Positions 44,166 through 53,352 of a DNA stretch of 64,000 nt are shown here, piece by piece. Within the stretch, counting starts at the first letter, position 1. Each line of letters starts with the position of its first letter. A model generated the notes under the pieces. The model saw only the letters and a program-made list of their open reading frames with translations, was not told the origin of the DNA and ran no database searches. The translations under genes and the position numbers were made by a program. Source of the stretch: Pandoraea sputorum (GTDB taxonomy: Bacteria > Pseudomonadota > Gammaproteobacteria > Burkholderiales > Burkholderiaceae); the NCBI RefSeq assembly GCF_000814845.2, contig NZ_CP010431.2, positions 3,658,001-3,722,000 of the forward strand, in the 5' to 3' direction.

Positions 44166-45611
44166 TCAGCGCTTGAGATCGGTGGCAGACGCGGTCTGCG
44201 TCTGACCACCGTCGTGCGATGGTCCCGCCGCAGGATCCTCGACGCGACGGAACACGAGCGCCGAGGCCAGCGTAATCAGTCCGACGCACACGAACGTCAT
44301 GCGAAAGCCAGCGACGGTGCCGCCCACCCCCATCTCACCTGCCTGCCCGGCCAGATGGCCGAACAGCGCCAGCAACTGGCCGCCGATGGTCACGCCCAGC
44401 CCGAGGGCAAGCATCTGCGCCATCGAGAACAGCCCGTTGCCCGCACTCGCGCGACGCGTGCCGAGATCCTTCAGCGTCACACTGTTCATGGCCGCGAACT
44501 GCATCGAATTCGCCCCGCCGAACACCGCCAGTTGCGCGAGCCCCAGCCAGATCGGCCAGCCCGGCCCGAACAGCGCGAAGCTCGCAATCGAGCCGCCCAC
44601 GACCGCCGTATTCACCATCAGAAAACGCGTATAGCCGAAGCGCACCACGAGCGGCGTGACCATACGCTTGACGACAATCCCCGCGAGGGCCACCGGCAGC
44701 ATCATCAACCCGGAAGCCAGCGGGCTGTAACCCATCGCCACCTGAAGCAGCAGCGGCAACAGGAACGGCACGGCACTGCTGCCGATGCGCGCGACCAGAT
44801 TGCCCAGCAAGCCGAGACTGAAGCTGCGTGTCTCGAACAGTTCCAGCGGGAACAACGGCGCAGCGCGACGGCGGGCGTACGGCCAGTAACCGAGCGTCGT
44901 CGCAACGCAAAGCAGCGCGAGGACAGCAGACGGCGCCCATCCGGCCTCCGAGAACGGATGATCCAACGCGAGCGTGAACGACACCATCGCCACCGACAGC
45001 AAGGCGAACCCACACCAGTCGAAACCGGTATCGATGACTTCGTCCTTCGTGGGACGCGGCAGGTAATGACGCACGGCGAGGCTACCGATCAGGCCGATGG
45101 GCACATTGATGAGGAAGATCCAGTGCCACGACGCCACCTGCACCAGCCAGCCGCCCAGCACCGGACCGATCATCGGGCCGACCTGCCCCGCAATCGACAC
45201 AAAGGCGAGCGCCGCCAGATACTCCCCGGCCGGGAATGTGCGCAGCACGGCAAGACGTCCGATGGGCAGCAGCATCGAGCCGCCCGCGCCTTGCAGCACT
45301 CGCGCGACCACGAGTTGCGGCAGCGTGTGCGCCATCGCACAGGCAATCGAGCCGAGCACGAACAGCAGAATCGCCACGAAGTACACGCGTCGCGTGCCGA
45401 AGCGGTCGGCCAGCCATCCCGACGCGGGCGTCAGCATGGCCATCGTAAGCGAGTAGGAGACGACCACCGGCTGCATGCGCAGCGGGTTCTCGCCAAGACT
45501 CGCGGCCATGGCAGGCAGCGCCGTATTGACGATGGTCGTATCGAGCGCCTGCATGAAAAAGCCCGCCGCGACAATCCATAGCAGGGCGGTGAGCGTCTTG
45601 TCTTGCTTCAT
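44166..45611 (-). CDS. MFS drug-efflux transporter, DHA2 (14-helix) family
   Basis: 481 residues with about 14 helices. The N-terminal ALDTTIVNTALPAMAASLG motif and LADRFGTRRVYF (motif A) are typical of the EmrB/QacA group, as is the GxxxGPxxGG antiporter motif (QVGPMIGPVLGGWLV). It should export toxic compounds by proton exchange. An unusual hairpin region lies in its 5' leader. Confidence 0.9.
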   Translation of the reverse strand: MKQDKTLTALLWIVAAGFFMQALDTTIVNTALPAMAASLGENPLRMQPVVVSYSLTMAMLTPASGWLADRFGTRRVYFVAILLFVLGSIACAMAHTLPQLVVARVLQGAGGSMLLPIGRLAVLRTFPAGEYLAALAFVSIAGQVGPMIGPVLGGWLVQVASWHWIFLINVPIGLIGSLAVRHYLPRPTKDEVIDTGFDWCGFALLSVAMVSFTLALDHPFSEAGWAPSAVLALLCVATTLGYWPYARRRAAPLFPLELFETRSFSLGLLGNLVARIGSSAVPFLLPLLLQVAMGYSPLASGLMMLPVALAGIVVKRMVTPLVVRFGYTRFLMVNTAVVGGSIASFALFGPGWPIWLGLAQLAVFGGANSMQFAAMNSVTLKDLGTRRASAGNGLFSMAQMLALGLGVTIGGQLLALFGHLAGQAGEMGVGGTVAGFRMTFVCVGLITLASALVFRRVEDPAAGPSHDGGQTQTASATDLKR

Positions 45612-45679
45612 GCGGCACGGGGACGAGGCGCAGCGGTCAGCCGGGCCTCGGAGATGAATTAAGCGAGAGCAGAATTTTA

Positions 45680-45732
45680 GCGCGCTTCGGGCGCGCGGAT
45701 CGTTGCACGTTTTGCAGCAATCGATCCGCGCG
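45680..45732 (-). promoter_or_regulatory. Overlapping hairpins in the leader of the DHA2 pump gene
   Basis: One hairpin pairs 45692-45706 with 45717-45732 (15 pairs, one bulged base, ten-base loop). A second pairs GCGCGC 45680-45685 with 45691-45696 around TTCGG. They share bases 45692-45696, so both cannot form at once. They lie about 70-120 bases before the pump start, and could alternatively end the upstream gene's transcript. Confidence 0.35.
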
Positions 45733-45824
45733 GCGCATTACTGCGATAAGGACGATGTATAGCGCGAAGATGTACAGCGGGACGATGCACAGCGATCAGG
45801 CCAACGAAAGCGGCGATCCGTTTT

Positions 45825-46382
45825 TCAGGCGGTCGTGTTGACGTTGTTGCCGGTGGGCTTGGCCGGGCCCATCAGCGCGAGGATCTGTGCCTGAATCGAC
45901 ATGGCCTGAGAGGACAGCAGGTTCATTTGCTGCAGCTTGTCTTCGGGCGGGAGACGGTCGTTCGCGCGCACGGCATCCAGTTGCTTCATCACCTTCGCGA
46001 GCATTTCCTTCAGCTTCTTGATGGTCTGCGAAACGATCTCGTTGCCGGAACCCGCGCCGTCCGTCTCGCTCATTGCCTGCCCCTGCTGCTTGGCGCTTTG
46101 GTTGACTGAGCGCAGGTCCACCAGCGTTTTGTCGCCCAGACGGCTCACGCCGTTGTTCTCGGCGGCGTCGGTGGACGTGGCATCGGTGTTGGCGACGGTC
46201 GGTTGGGCCGCGTCGTCTGCACCGGCCGACTTCGTCGAGGCCGCCTGATTGACGGTGCCCGTCGCGGCTGCCGTCCTGGCTGCCGCCTGCGCCTTATCCG
46301 CCTGCTGTTGCTGGATATGCGACTGCCAGATCTCGAGCATGCTGGACGTCGCGTTGCCCTTGGTCGGAATAATGGTCGTCAT
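45825..46382 (-). CDS. FlxA-like coiled-coil protein
   Basis: 185 residues, no signal peptide or membrane helix. The first 100 residues are low-complexity, rich in Ala, Thr, Gln and Ser. The C-terminal part (about 108-175) is a predicted coiled coil: VSQTIKKLKEMLAKVMKQLD, then LPPEDKLQQMNLLSSQAMS and IQAQILALM. This resembles FlxA-like proteins. Function unknown. The Thr/Ala-rich N-terminus could be a secretion or linker region. It stands alone. Confidence 0.55.
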   Translation of the reverse strand: MTTIIPTKGNATSSMLEIWQSHIQQQQADKAQAAARTAAATGTVNQAASTKSAGADDAAQPTVANTDATSTDAAENNGVSRLGDKTLVDLRSVNQSAKQQGQAMSETDGAGSGNEIVSQTIKKLKEMLAKVMKQLDAVRANDRLPPEDKLQQMNLLSSQAMSIQAQILALMGPAKPTGNNVNTTA

Positions 46383-46516
46383 GGAGCGAGGGGTCTCCGT
46401 GGAATGGGGGAAATGAAAGAAAGTAAGGATTCGAAAGTATTACGGCATATTTCACGAAACACTTTAATTCCTGACATCCCACCTACATTCCGTCCCTCGC
46501 ATCGCTGCCATGAGAT

Positions 46517-47296
46517 TCAAACAAGATAGCCGGAGATGCCGTCCCACAGCAGCTTGACCGCCGTGACGACCAGCAGTGCGTAGCAAGCCCGGTAAATCTG
46601 ACGTTGATCCAGACGCGCGTGCAATCGCCAGCCCGAGAACACGCCCACAGGAATGGCGAAGAGGCAAATCCCCATGAGCGCCCAAACCGACTGTGTCGGA
46701 CGAACCAGCAGGAGCCACGGCACCGCTTTCGTCGCATTGCCGACGGTGAAGAACAGGCTGGTGGTTCCGGCATACACCTCCTTGCTCAGACCCAGCGGCA
46801 GCAGATACATCGCAAGCGGCGGTCCACCGGAGTGCGCAACCATCGTCGTCACCCCAGACGCCACGCCAGCCGTAATCGCCTTCGGCGTCGACCGTTCGCG
46901 CACCACCTGCTTCGCACCCGTGATCAGCCAGAGCCCCACGAACGCCAATGTGATAAGCGCCATCACGATGGAGATGGCGCGATGGTCAAGCACCCGGAAC
47001 AGTAAGTAGCCCATCGCAATCCCCGCGAGCAACCCGGGCACCAGCCGCGCCAGGTCGGGGCGCGACCACGTCGACGGCTTCCAATAGCGCAGTGCAAACA
47101 GATCCATCGCGATAAACAATGGCGCGAGCAAGCCACCCGCGCTCACCGGGTCCATCACACACGACAGAAGCGGAATGCCGACGATAGAGAAGCCACCGCC
47201 GAAGGCACCCTTCATAAACGAAATCAGGAACACGGCGACGAACGCCACGACGACGGTTGCAAGCGTCAGTTCCGGAACGAACGAGGACAACGCCAT
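46517..47296 (-). CDS. TauE/SafE-family membrane transporter
   Basis: About 259 residues with eight helices. ATG 47296 has GGAGGG at workable spacing; ATG 47299 is adjacent, and the longer frame to 47407 runs through the promoter region. The conserved SFMKGAFGGGFSIVGIPLL and VASGVTTMVAHSGGPPLAMYLLPL motifs define the family, which exports sulfite, sulfoacetate or other small anions. It is divergent from a MocR regulator that likely controls it. Confidence 0.85.
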   Translation of the reverse strand: MALSSFVPELTLATVVVAFVAVFLISFMKGAFGGGFSIVGIPLLSCVMDPVSAGGLLAPLFIAMDLFALRYWKPSTWSRPDLARLVPGLLAGIAMGYLLFRVLDHRAISIVMALITLAFVGLWLITGAKQVVRERSTPKAITAGVASGVTTMVAHSGGPPLAMYLLPLGLSKEVYAGTTSLFFTVGNATKAVPWLLLVRPTQSVWALMGICLFAIPVGVFSGWRLHARLDQRQIYRACYALLVVTAVKLLWDGISGYLV

Positions 47297-47438
47297 CATG
47301 CCCTCCGCAGTAACGTCGACGCACCCGTCTTCGGCAACGTCGACAAAGCCGCGCAGCGCGCGAGGAAACACAGCATGGCAAACACGGAGTCTCTCCAAAA
47401 TGACCAAACCTGCGGCGCGAAGGTTATCGCCGGGGACA

Positions 47439-47500
47439 GGTGCAATCAGAATGCTCCGATGTTAAATTCGGTGCAATTAAAACATTGTTCTCGGTGCAAT
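47439..47500. promoter_or_regulatory. Three GGTGCAAT direct repeats between tauE-like and mocR genes
   Basis: GGTGCAAT occurs at 47439-47446, 47470-47477 and 47493-47500, the last two extended to TCGGTGCAAT. Steps are 31 and 23 bases. MocR regulators commonly bind direct repeats in the divergent spacer, so this is the likely operator. Confidence 0.55.
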
Positions 47501-47502
47501 AT

Positions 47503-48846
47503 ATGACGAAGGCTGAATATCTGACGCTTGCCGACCAGATTGCGACGGACATTGCGCAGGGTGTGCTCAGGCCCGGCGACCGGCTCCCGCCGCAGCGCGA
47601 CTTTGCCGATCTGCACGGCATTGCTGCTTCGACGGCAAGCCGCGTTTACGCCGAATTGCTCCGGCGCGGCCTGGTCGTCGGCGAGGTCGGCCGGGGAACG
47701 TATGTATCCGGCGAAGCAAAACGGGGGGTCGCGGCACCGGGCGAGCCGCGCGGTGTTCGCATCGATCTGGAGTTCAATTTCCCGATTCTCCCGGTGCAAT
47801 CGGCATTAATCGCGAAGAGTCTCGCCGGGCTGGAGCGGCCGCTCGACCTCGAACTGGCGTTGCGTCCTGCCACCAGTCACGGCACGTCTGCCGTGCGTAA
47901 CACCGCGGCGGCCTTTCTCGCGACAGGACCGTGGACGCCATCCCCGGATCAACTCGTCTTCACCGGTGCCGGACGGCAAAGCATCGCCGCAGCACTCGCC
48001 GCCGTCGTGCCACCGGGCGCACGCTGCGGCGTCGAGATGCTCACTTATCCGTTTATCAAAGGCATTGCGGCGCGATTGGGCATCGCATTGGTGCCGCTGG
48101 CGATGGATGAGTCCGGCGTGCGTCCCGAGGCGGTGCAGCGCGCGCATCGTGAGGGCAATCTCTCGGCGATCTACCTTCAGCCGACGATTCAAAGTCCGCT
48201 GGGAATGACGATGCCTTCGATGCGGCGCGCCGAGCTGCTGCGCATCGTCGAAAAACTGAACATCACGGTGATCGAAGACAATGTCTATGGCTTTCTCGAC
48301 GACGCAATGCCGCTTGCCGCAGATGCGCCCGACCATTGCATCGTGGTCGACAGTCTGTCGAAGAAGGTCGCGCCGGGGCTTAATCTGGGATTTCTCGTGA
48401 CGCCACCGCGACTGCGGGACAGCGTGATGGCCGCCGTGCGCTCAGGGGGATGGACCGCGTCGGGCTACGCCTTCGCCGCCGCGCAACGCATGATGAGCGA
48501 CGGCACCGTCGATACGCTCGTGCAACTCAAACGACAAGACGCACGCGCTCGCCAGCAAATCGCTGCTGACTGCCTCGCGCAGTTCGACGTGCGCACCAGC
48601 GGCAAGAGCTATCACCTCTGGCTGACGCTTCCCGCGCACTGGCGCTCGCAGATGCTGGTGGCCGCGGCCGCCCGACATGACATCGGGCTGACGCCGTCGA
48701 CCACGTTTGCCGTTTCACACGGTCATGCGCCCAACGCCGTGCGACTCGCGCTGGCGGGACCGTCCCTCGAATTGCTCGACACAGGATTGCGCACGCTCGC
48801 CGACATTCTGAACGCGAAGGAAGACGATTTCGACCTGACGGAATGA
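47503..48846 (+). CDS. MocR-family regulator (GntR winged helix fused to aminotransferase domain)
   Basis: 447 residues from ATG 47503; an upstream start at 47440 would read through the operator repeats. The GntR-type winged helix (about 3-70, LRPGDRLPPQRDFADLHGIAASTASRVYAELLRRG in two parts) joins a fold-type-I aminotransferase-like domain (about 100-445) with the PLP lysine in CIVVDSLSKKVAPGLNLGF near residue 287. It senses an amine or amino acid through PLP. It is divergent from the TauE-like gene. Confidence 0.9.
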   Translation: MTKAEYLTLADQIATDIAQGVLRPGDRLPPQRDFADLHGIAASTASRVYAELLRRGLVVGEVGRGTYVSGEAKRGVAAPGEPRGVRIDLEFNFPILPVQSALIAKSLAGLERPLDLELALRPATSHGTSAVRNTAAAFLATGPWTPSPDQLVFTGAGRQSIAAALAAVVPPGARCGVEMLTYPFIKGIAARLGIALVPLAMDESGVRPEAVQRAHREGNLSAIYLQPTIQSPLGMTMPSMRRAELLRIVEKLNITVIEDNVYGFLDDAMPLAADAPDHCIVVDSLSKKVAPGLNLGFLVTPPRLRDSVMAAVRSGGWTASGYAFAAAQRMMSDGTVDTLVQLKRQDARARQQIAADCLAQFDVRTSGKSYHLWLTLPAHWRSQMLVAAAARHDIGLTPSTTFAVSHGHAPNAVRLALAGPSLELLDTGLRTLADILNAKEDDFDLTE

Positions 48847-48850
48847 GGCA

Positions 48851-50728
48851 TCAGGCTCTGACCGCCTTATCCGCCCGGTATCCCACATGCTCGTAGCGCG
48901 CTTCGTCGTCGGTCTCTCGCGCATCGGCGTCGTCGACCCGGTCGTCGTCAGCGAGGGCATCCAGACGAATCGCCGCATGCACGAGCGCGATATGCGAAAA
49001 CGCCTGCGGGAAGTTGCCGACCTGACGCTCATGCGTGGTGTCGTACTCCTCGGCCAGCAGACCGACGTCGTTGCGCAACGACAGCAACCGCTCGAACAAC
49101 GCCCGGGCATCGCGATGACGCCCGATCATCACGAGGCAATCGACCATCCAGAAGCTGCACGCGAGGAACGCGCCCTCGCCTGCCGGTAACCCGTCGTCCA
49201 CGCGACTCGTGCGGTAACGCTGCACCAGCCCGTCGCGCATCAGCTCGCGCTCGACCGCCTCGATGGTGCCGATCACGCGCGGATCTTCGGGGGGCAAGAA
49301 CCCCACGAGCGGAATCATCAGCACGCTTGCGTCCATCTCCGACGAGCCGTACGCCTGCATGAACGCATTGCGCTGCTTGTCGAAGCCGTTGGCGCAAACA
49401 TCGGCGTGAATCTCCTTGCACAGCCGACGCCAGTGGTCCACCGGCCCCGGCAAACCGAAACGCTCGGCCGACTTGATCGCGCGATCGAATGCGACCCACG
49501 CCATCACCTTCGAATACGTGAAGTGCTGACGGCCACCCCGCACTTCCCAAATGCCCTCGTCCGGCTCGCGCCACACGGTTTCGAGATGCGCAACAAGCTT
49601 CGTCTGCACCTCCCAGGTGGCGTCGACCGGCGGCAATCCACCGAGACGGGACTGATGCAGCGCGTCCATCACTTCACCGTAGACGTCCAACTGCAACTGG
49701 CCCACCGCACCGTTGCCGACCCGCACCGGCTTCGCGCCTTCGTAGCCCGGCAACCAGTCGACTTCCCATTCCGGCAGACGCCGCTCGCCGGACAAGCCGT
49801 ACATGATCTGCACTTGCGACGGCGCGCCCGCCACCGCACGCACGAGCCAGTGACTCCAGTCGTTCGCCTCGGTGTAATAACCGCCGAGCATGAGCGCCTG
49901 CAACGTGAGCGTGGCGTCGCGCAGCCAGCAATAGCGATAGTCCCAGTTACGCTCCCCGCCCAATTGTTCCGGCAGCGATGTCGTAGGTGCCGCAACCACG
50001 CCGCCCGTCGGCACGAAGGTGAGCGCCTTGAGCACGATGAGGGAGCGACGAATCGCAGACGACCATCGTCCGTCGAGCTGACAGCGATTGGCCCAGGTGC
50101 GCCAGTAGCGTTCGGTGTCCGTGAGCGCGGCCAGCGGATCGATCTCGCGGGGATCGGCGTGATGCGACGGCACGCGCGAGAGCACGAACGGCACCGTCTC
50201 GCCCGCCTTCACCTCGAAGCGCGCGCGCAGGCTACCCGGCACATCCTGAATCTCGACGGGCGTGCGCATGACGACCTTATCCGGCCCGGCGATAAGACGC
50301 ATGCCAGGGCCGGTCGGGTCATCGGCATCGAGCGGACGCGACCACGGCACCGATGCGCCGTAGTCGAAGCGCAGGATCAGCTCCATCGACATCGTCACGG
50401 TGCCGTGCACGCCCTTCACCAGACGCACCAGATCGGCCGCACCATCGCGCAACGGCATGAAGTCGATCACGGCGACGCAGCCTTCCACCGTCTCGAAACG
50501 CGTCTCGAGAATCAGCGTGTCGTCGTGGTAACGGCGTGTGGAAGTGGCGCGCGGATCTTCGGGAGCGATTCGCCAGCGACCATGCTCGGGGCCGCCGAGC
50601 AACGCGGCGAAGCACGCCGGGGAATCGAAGTACGGCCAGCAGAGCCAGTCGATGGAGCCGTCGCGCGCGACCAGCGCGGCGCTTCGGCAGTCGCCAATCA
50701 TTGCGTAATCTTCAATACGTGCCGGCAT
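48851..50728 (-). CDS. Glycoside hydrolase family 15 protein (glucoamylase/trehalase-like)
   Basis: 625 residues from ATG 50728, which has AGGTGA six bases upstream. An N-terminal beta-sandwich (about 1-210, starting YAMIGDCRSAALVARDGSIDWLCWPYFDS) precedes the (alpha/alpha)6 barrel. Family landmarks are NWDYRYCWLRDATLTLQALM near 268-287, GQLQLDVYGEVMDAL near 350 and LLAEEYDTTHERQVGNFPQAFSHIALV in two stretches near the end, containing the second catalytic acid. It should hydrolyse alpha-glucosides such as trehalose or starch pieces; the substrate is open. Confidence 0.9.
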   Translation of the reverse strand: MPARIEDYAMIGDCRSAALVARDGSIDWLCWPYFDSPACFAALLGGPEHGRWRIAPEDPRATSTRRYHDDTLILETRFETVEGCVAVIDFMPLRDGAADLVRLVKGVHGTVTMSMELILRFDYGASVPWSRPLDADDPTGPGMRLIAGPDKVVMRTPVEIQDVPGSLRARFEVKAGETVPFVLSRVPSHHADPREIDPLAALTDTERYWRTWANRCQLDGRWSSAIRRSLIVLKALTFVPTGGVVAAPTTSLPEQLGGERNWDYRYCWLRDATLTLQALMLGGYYTEANDWSHWLVRAVAGAPSQVQIMYGLSGERRLPEWEVDWLPGYEGAKPVRVGNGAVGQLQLDVYGEVMDALHQSRLGGLPPVDATWEVQTKLVAHLETVWREPDEGIWEVRGGRQHFTYSKVMAWVAFDRAIKSAERFGLPGPVDHWRRLCKEIHADVCANGFDKQRNAFMQAYGSSEMDASVLMIPLVGFLPPEDPRVIGTIEAVERELMRDGLVQRYRTSRVDDGLPAGEGAFLACSFWMVDCLVMIGRHRDARALFERLLSLRNDVGLLAEEYDTTHERQVGNFPQAFSHIALVHAAIRLDALADDDRVDDADARETDDEARYEHVGYRADKAVRA

Positions 50729-51113
50729 GCTCACCTCGCGAACAGGAGAGAACCAACGCCCCCGATGCCGTCACCGTGCGCGACGTCGTCGCCTGTGACC
50801 GGGGGAGCGCAAGCGTATGAGGTCCAATGGTACGCGTCTCGCGGACGTAGGACCACCTTGCGGGCGGTGCAATGGGCGAATTGCCAGGGATTCTGCCAAG
50901 GGTCATGCCTTCCCTCCTTACGACGTTGCGTCGGGTCGGATTGATCGGGGCGGGCGACCGCTCCACTTCGCGCGCGTCGTCGCGAAATGAAAATGTCGTC
51001 GGCCAGTTCAAAAACCGACCGACGACCGGGAAGGAAGTTCGCTGAAATTGCCGCTCGGTGACGTTTCGCGGGTCAACTCGCGGAGAATCCGCATCGCGGC
51101 AACGAGACTTACA
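50729..51113. other. Intergenic region before the GH15 gene
   Basis: 385 bases between the GH15 start and the end of the CoA-transferase gene. It must hold the GH15 promoter on the minus strand. A 99-codon minus frame crosses it but has no ribosome site or recognisable protein character. I see no repeat or RNA gene. Confidence 0.4.
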
Positions 51114-52361
51114 TCATGCCGTCACCGTGGCGCCCTCTTCCAGTGCATGCACCGCTCCTTGCGCGATCAGCTCGCGTACATGAGCGGCGTCGAATCCATA
51201 TTCGGCCAACACTTCGGACGTGTGTTCACCCAGACGCGGTGCAGGTCCGCCAGTGCACTTCGGCGTCTCCGAGAATCGAATCGGCAGGCCGATGCTGCGC
51301 GTGGGGCCATCGAGCGGATGCTGCGTTTGCACCACCATCTCGCGCGCCACGATCTGCGGATGCGACACGGCTTCGGATATTGCCAGCACCGGCCCGACCG
51401 GCAGACCGACCGCATCGAGTCGTTCCACCCAGCGCTGCGTCGTATCACGCATGAGGTAGACGGTGAGGCGCTCGACGAGTTCGTCGCGATGGGCGGTACG
51501 TCCCGCATTGGTGGCGAAGCGCGGATCCCCTGCGATTTCCGGCGCGTCGAGCACTTGCAGCAAACGCTCGTAATTGGCCTGATTCGCGGCACCGATGTTG
51601 ATCCAGCCGTCCTGCGTGCGAAACGCCTGATACGGCGTGCTCGTCGGATTAGCGGAGCCGAACTTCGGCGGATTCTCGCCGATGGCGAAGAAGTTCGCAG
51701 CGGCCCAGTACATCTGCTGAAATCCCGCTTCGAGCAGCGATGTATCCACGATCTGCCCTTGCCCGGTGCGCAAACGATGTGCGTAGGCGGCCGAGATGCC
51801 GAGCGCCGCCAGAATGCCTGCGTTGATGTCGGCAATCGGCGAACCGGCCTTGATCGGCGCTTGCCCCGGTTCACCCGTCACACTCATCAACCCCGACAGG
51901 CCCTGCGCGATCAGATCGAATCCGCCTTTGTCGGCGTAAGGCCCCGTGCGTCCGTAGCCCGAGATGGAACAGTAGATCAGCCCCGGGTTGGCTTCGCGCA
52001 ACGTGTCATAGCCGAGGCCCAGCTTTTCCATCGTGCCCTTGCGATAGTTCTCGGTGACGACGTCGGCACTCGCGAGCATCTTGCGCAACACAGCCTTGCC
52101 GCCATCGGTCTTGAGATTGAGCGCGATACCGCGCTTGTTGCGGTTGAGCATCATGAACGACGCCGACTCGCCGTGCGAGAGGATCGGCGCGAATCGGCGT
52201 GCATCGTCGCCATCCATCTTTTCTACCTTGACGACGTCGGCGCCCATGTCCGCGAGCATCATCCCGCACACCGGGCCGGACATGATGTGCGACAGCTCGA
52301 TCACCTTGACGCCCTGCAACGGGCCGCTTTTATTTGCCATGTCGGCTTGCTTGTCGGTCAT
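51114..52361 (-). CDS. Family III CoA-transferase (CaiB/BaiF type)
   Basis: 415 residues from ATG 52361, two bases after the enoyl-CoA hydratase stop and preceded by GAGGG; ATG 52340 is an alternative. The family pattern is clear: PLQGVKVIELSHIMSGPVCG, MGADVVKVEKMDGDDAR, LNLKTDGGKAVLRKML, YCSISGYGRTGPYADKGGFD (with the catalytic aspartate nearby) and GEHTSEVLAEYGF. It moves CoA between organic acids. With the hydratase it forms a two-gene catabolic operon, substrate unknown. Confidence 0.92.
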   Translation of the reverse strand: MTDKQADMANKSGPLQGVKVIELSHIMSGPVCGMMLADMGADVVKVEKMDGDDARRFAPILSHGESASFMMLNRNKRGIALNLKTDGGKAVLRKMLASADVVTENYRKGTMEKLGLGYDTLREANPGLIYCSISGYGRTGPYADKGGFDLIAQGLSGLMSVTGEPGQAPIKAGSPIADINAGILAALGISAAYAHRLRTGQGQIVDTSLLEAGFQQMYWAAANFFAIGENPPKFGSANPTSTPYQAFRTQDGWINIGAANQANYERLLQVLDAPEIAGDPRFATNAGRTAHRDELVERLTVYLMRDTTQRWVERLDAVGLPVGPVLAISEAVSHPQIVAREMVVQTQHPLDGPTRSIGLPIRFSETPKCTGGPAPRLGEHTSEVLAEYGFDAAHVRELIAQGAVHALEEGATVTA

Positions 52362-52362
52362 C

Positions 52363-53142
52363 TCAGCGGCCCTCGAATACCGGCATCGTCTTCGCAAGGA
52401 ACGCGCGATAGCCCGCCTGAAAATCGGCAGTGCCGAAGCACGCGAACCCTTCGTCGATCTGCGCGGGCGTGAGAGGCTTGCCGCTCACCAACTCACGCAC
52501 GAAGCGCTTGTGCCAGCGCGCGACGAGCGGCGCACCGGCGGCGATGCGATCGGCCGTCGCGAGCGCTTCGCGAGTGACGTCGCTATCCGCCACCACACGC
52601 GTGACAGCCCCGATGCGCAGCGCTTCCTGCGCGTCGAAAATGCGGCCTTCGAGCAGAATCTCCAGCGCCTTGGTCGGACCGAGCAGGCGCACGAGGCCGG
52701 ACAGTTCCGCGTGCGCCATCACCAGACCGAGCTTGTTGATCGGCGCGCCGAAGCGACTCGACTCGCCGCAAATGCGGATGTCGCACGACGCGGCAATCTC
52801 CATGCCGCCCCCCACGCAGATGCCATGAATCATGGCGACGAGCGGCACCGGGCAGTTCGTCAGCGCATCGAGCGTGCGATGCATGAGCGCGCCATACGTT
52901 CGCGCCTGCTCCACGTTGGCGCGATCGGTCTCGAACTCGGCGATGTCGTTGCCCGGTGCGAAGGCCTTTTCACCTGCGCCGCGCAACACGATGCAGCGCA
53001 CGTCAGGCGACTCGGACAACGTCAGAATCGTGTCGCCCAACGCCTGCCACATCGGCTTGGTCAGCGCATTGAGCTTTTCGGGACGGTTGAGCGTGACCAG
53101 CGCAATCGCGCCGTGTCGCTCGGTCAGAACGGTCGATGTCAC
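52363..53142 (-). CDS. Enoyl-CoA hydratase/isomerase
   Basis: 259 residues from GTG 53142, chosen because AGGAGG lies four bases before it. The frame extends to ATG codons at 53166 and 53232, which lack ribosome sites and reach into the operator. Crotonase motifs are RPEKLNALTKPM, the oxyanion segment GAGEKAFAPGNDIAEF and HGICVGGGMEIAASCDIRI. An acidic catalytic pair is not obvious, so dehydratase, isomerase or hydrolase activity is possible. A GntR regulator gene is divergent. Confidence 0.9.
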   Translation of the reverse strand: MTSTVLTERHGAIALVTLNRPEKLNALTKPMWQALGDTILTLSESPDVRCIVLRGAGEKAFAPGNDIAEFETDRANVEQARTYGALMHRTLDALTNCPVPLVAMIHGICVGGGMEIAASCDIRICGESSRFGAPINKLGLVMAHAELSGLVRLLGPTKALEILLEGRIFDAQEALRIGAVTRVVADSDVTREALATADRIAAGAPLVARWHKRFVRELVSGKPLTPAQIDEGFACFGTADFQAGYRAFLAKTMPVFEGR

Positions 53143-53193
53143 ATTGCCTCCTGGAGTCGCCGACATGTGTGTGACGTCGGCGGATAACGATTT

Positions 53194-53205
53194 TTGGTAT
53201 ACCAA
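53194..53205. promoter_or_regulatory. Probable GntR operator, crotonase operon side
   Basis: TTGGTATACCAA is a perfect 12-bp palindrome 52 bases before the hydratase start. Its core TGGTATACCA is identical to the site at 24956. Confidence 0.6.
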
Positions 53206-53320
53206 TTTTTCGTTAACGATAGGAGCAGACACCTTCGATTGACAAGTATCAATCGAAAAAATCAGGGTTAACGTTGAAAAGCAGGCGATTGCGGATTGAC
53301 GCTTTCGGTCATCGACATCA

Positions 53321-53338
53321 AAATTGGCATTCCAATTT
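53321..53338. promoter_or_regulatory. Probable GntR operator, regulator side
   Basis: AAATTGG and CCAATTT are perfect 7-bp arms around CATT. The central TTGGCATTCCAA resembles the palindrome at 53194. It ends 14 bases before the GntR start, consistent with autoregulation. Confidence 0.55.
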
Positions 53339-53352
53339 CAATATCCCCGCAC

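Noticed and set aside
50712..51011. 99-codon minus-strand frame upstream of the GH15 gene
   Set aside because: No ribosome site, overlaps the GH15 start and looks like noncoding GC-rich translation.
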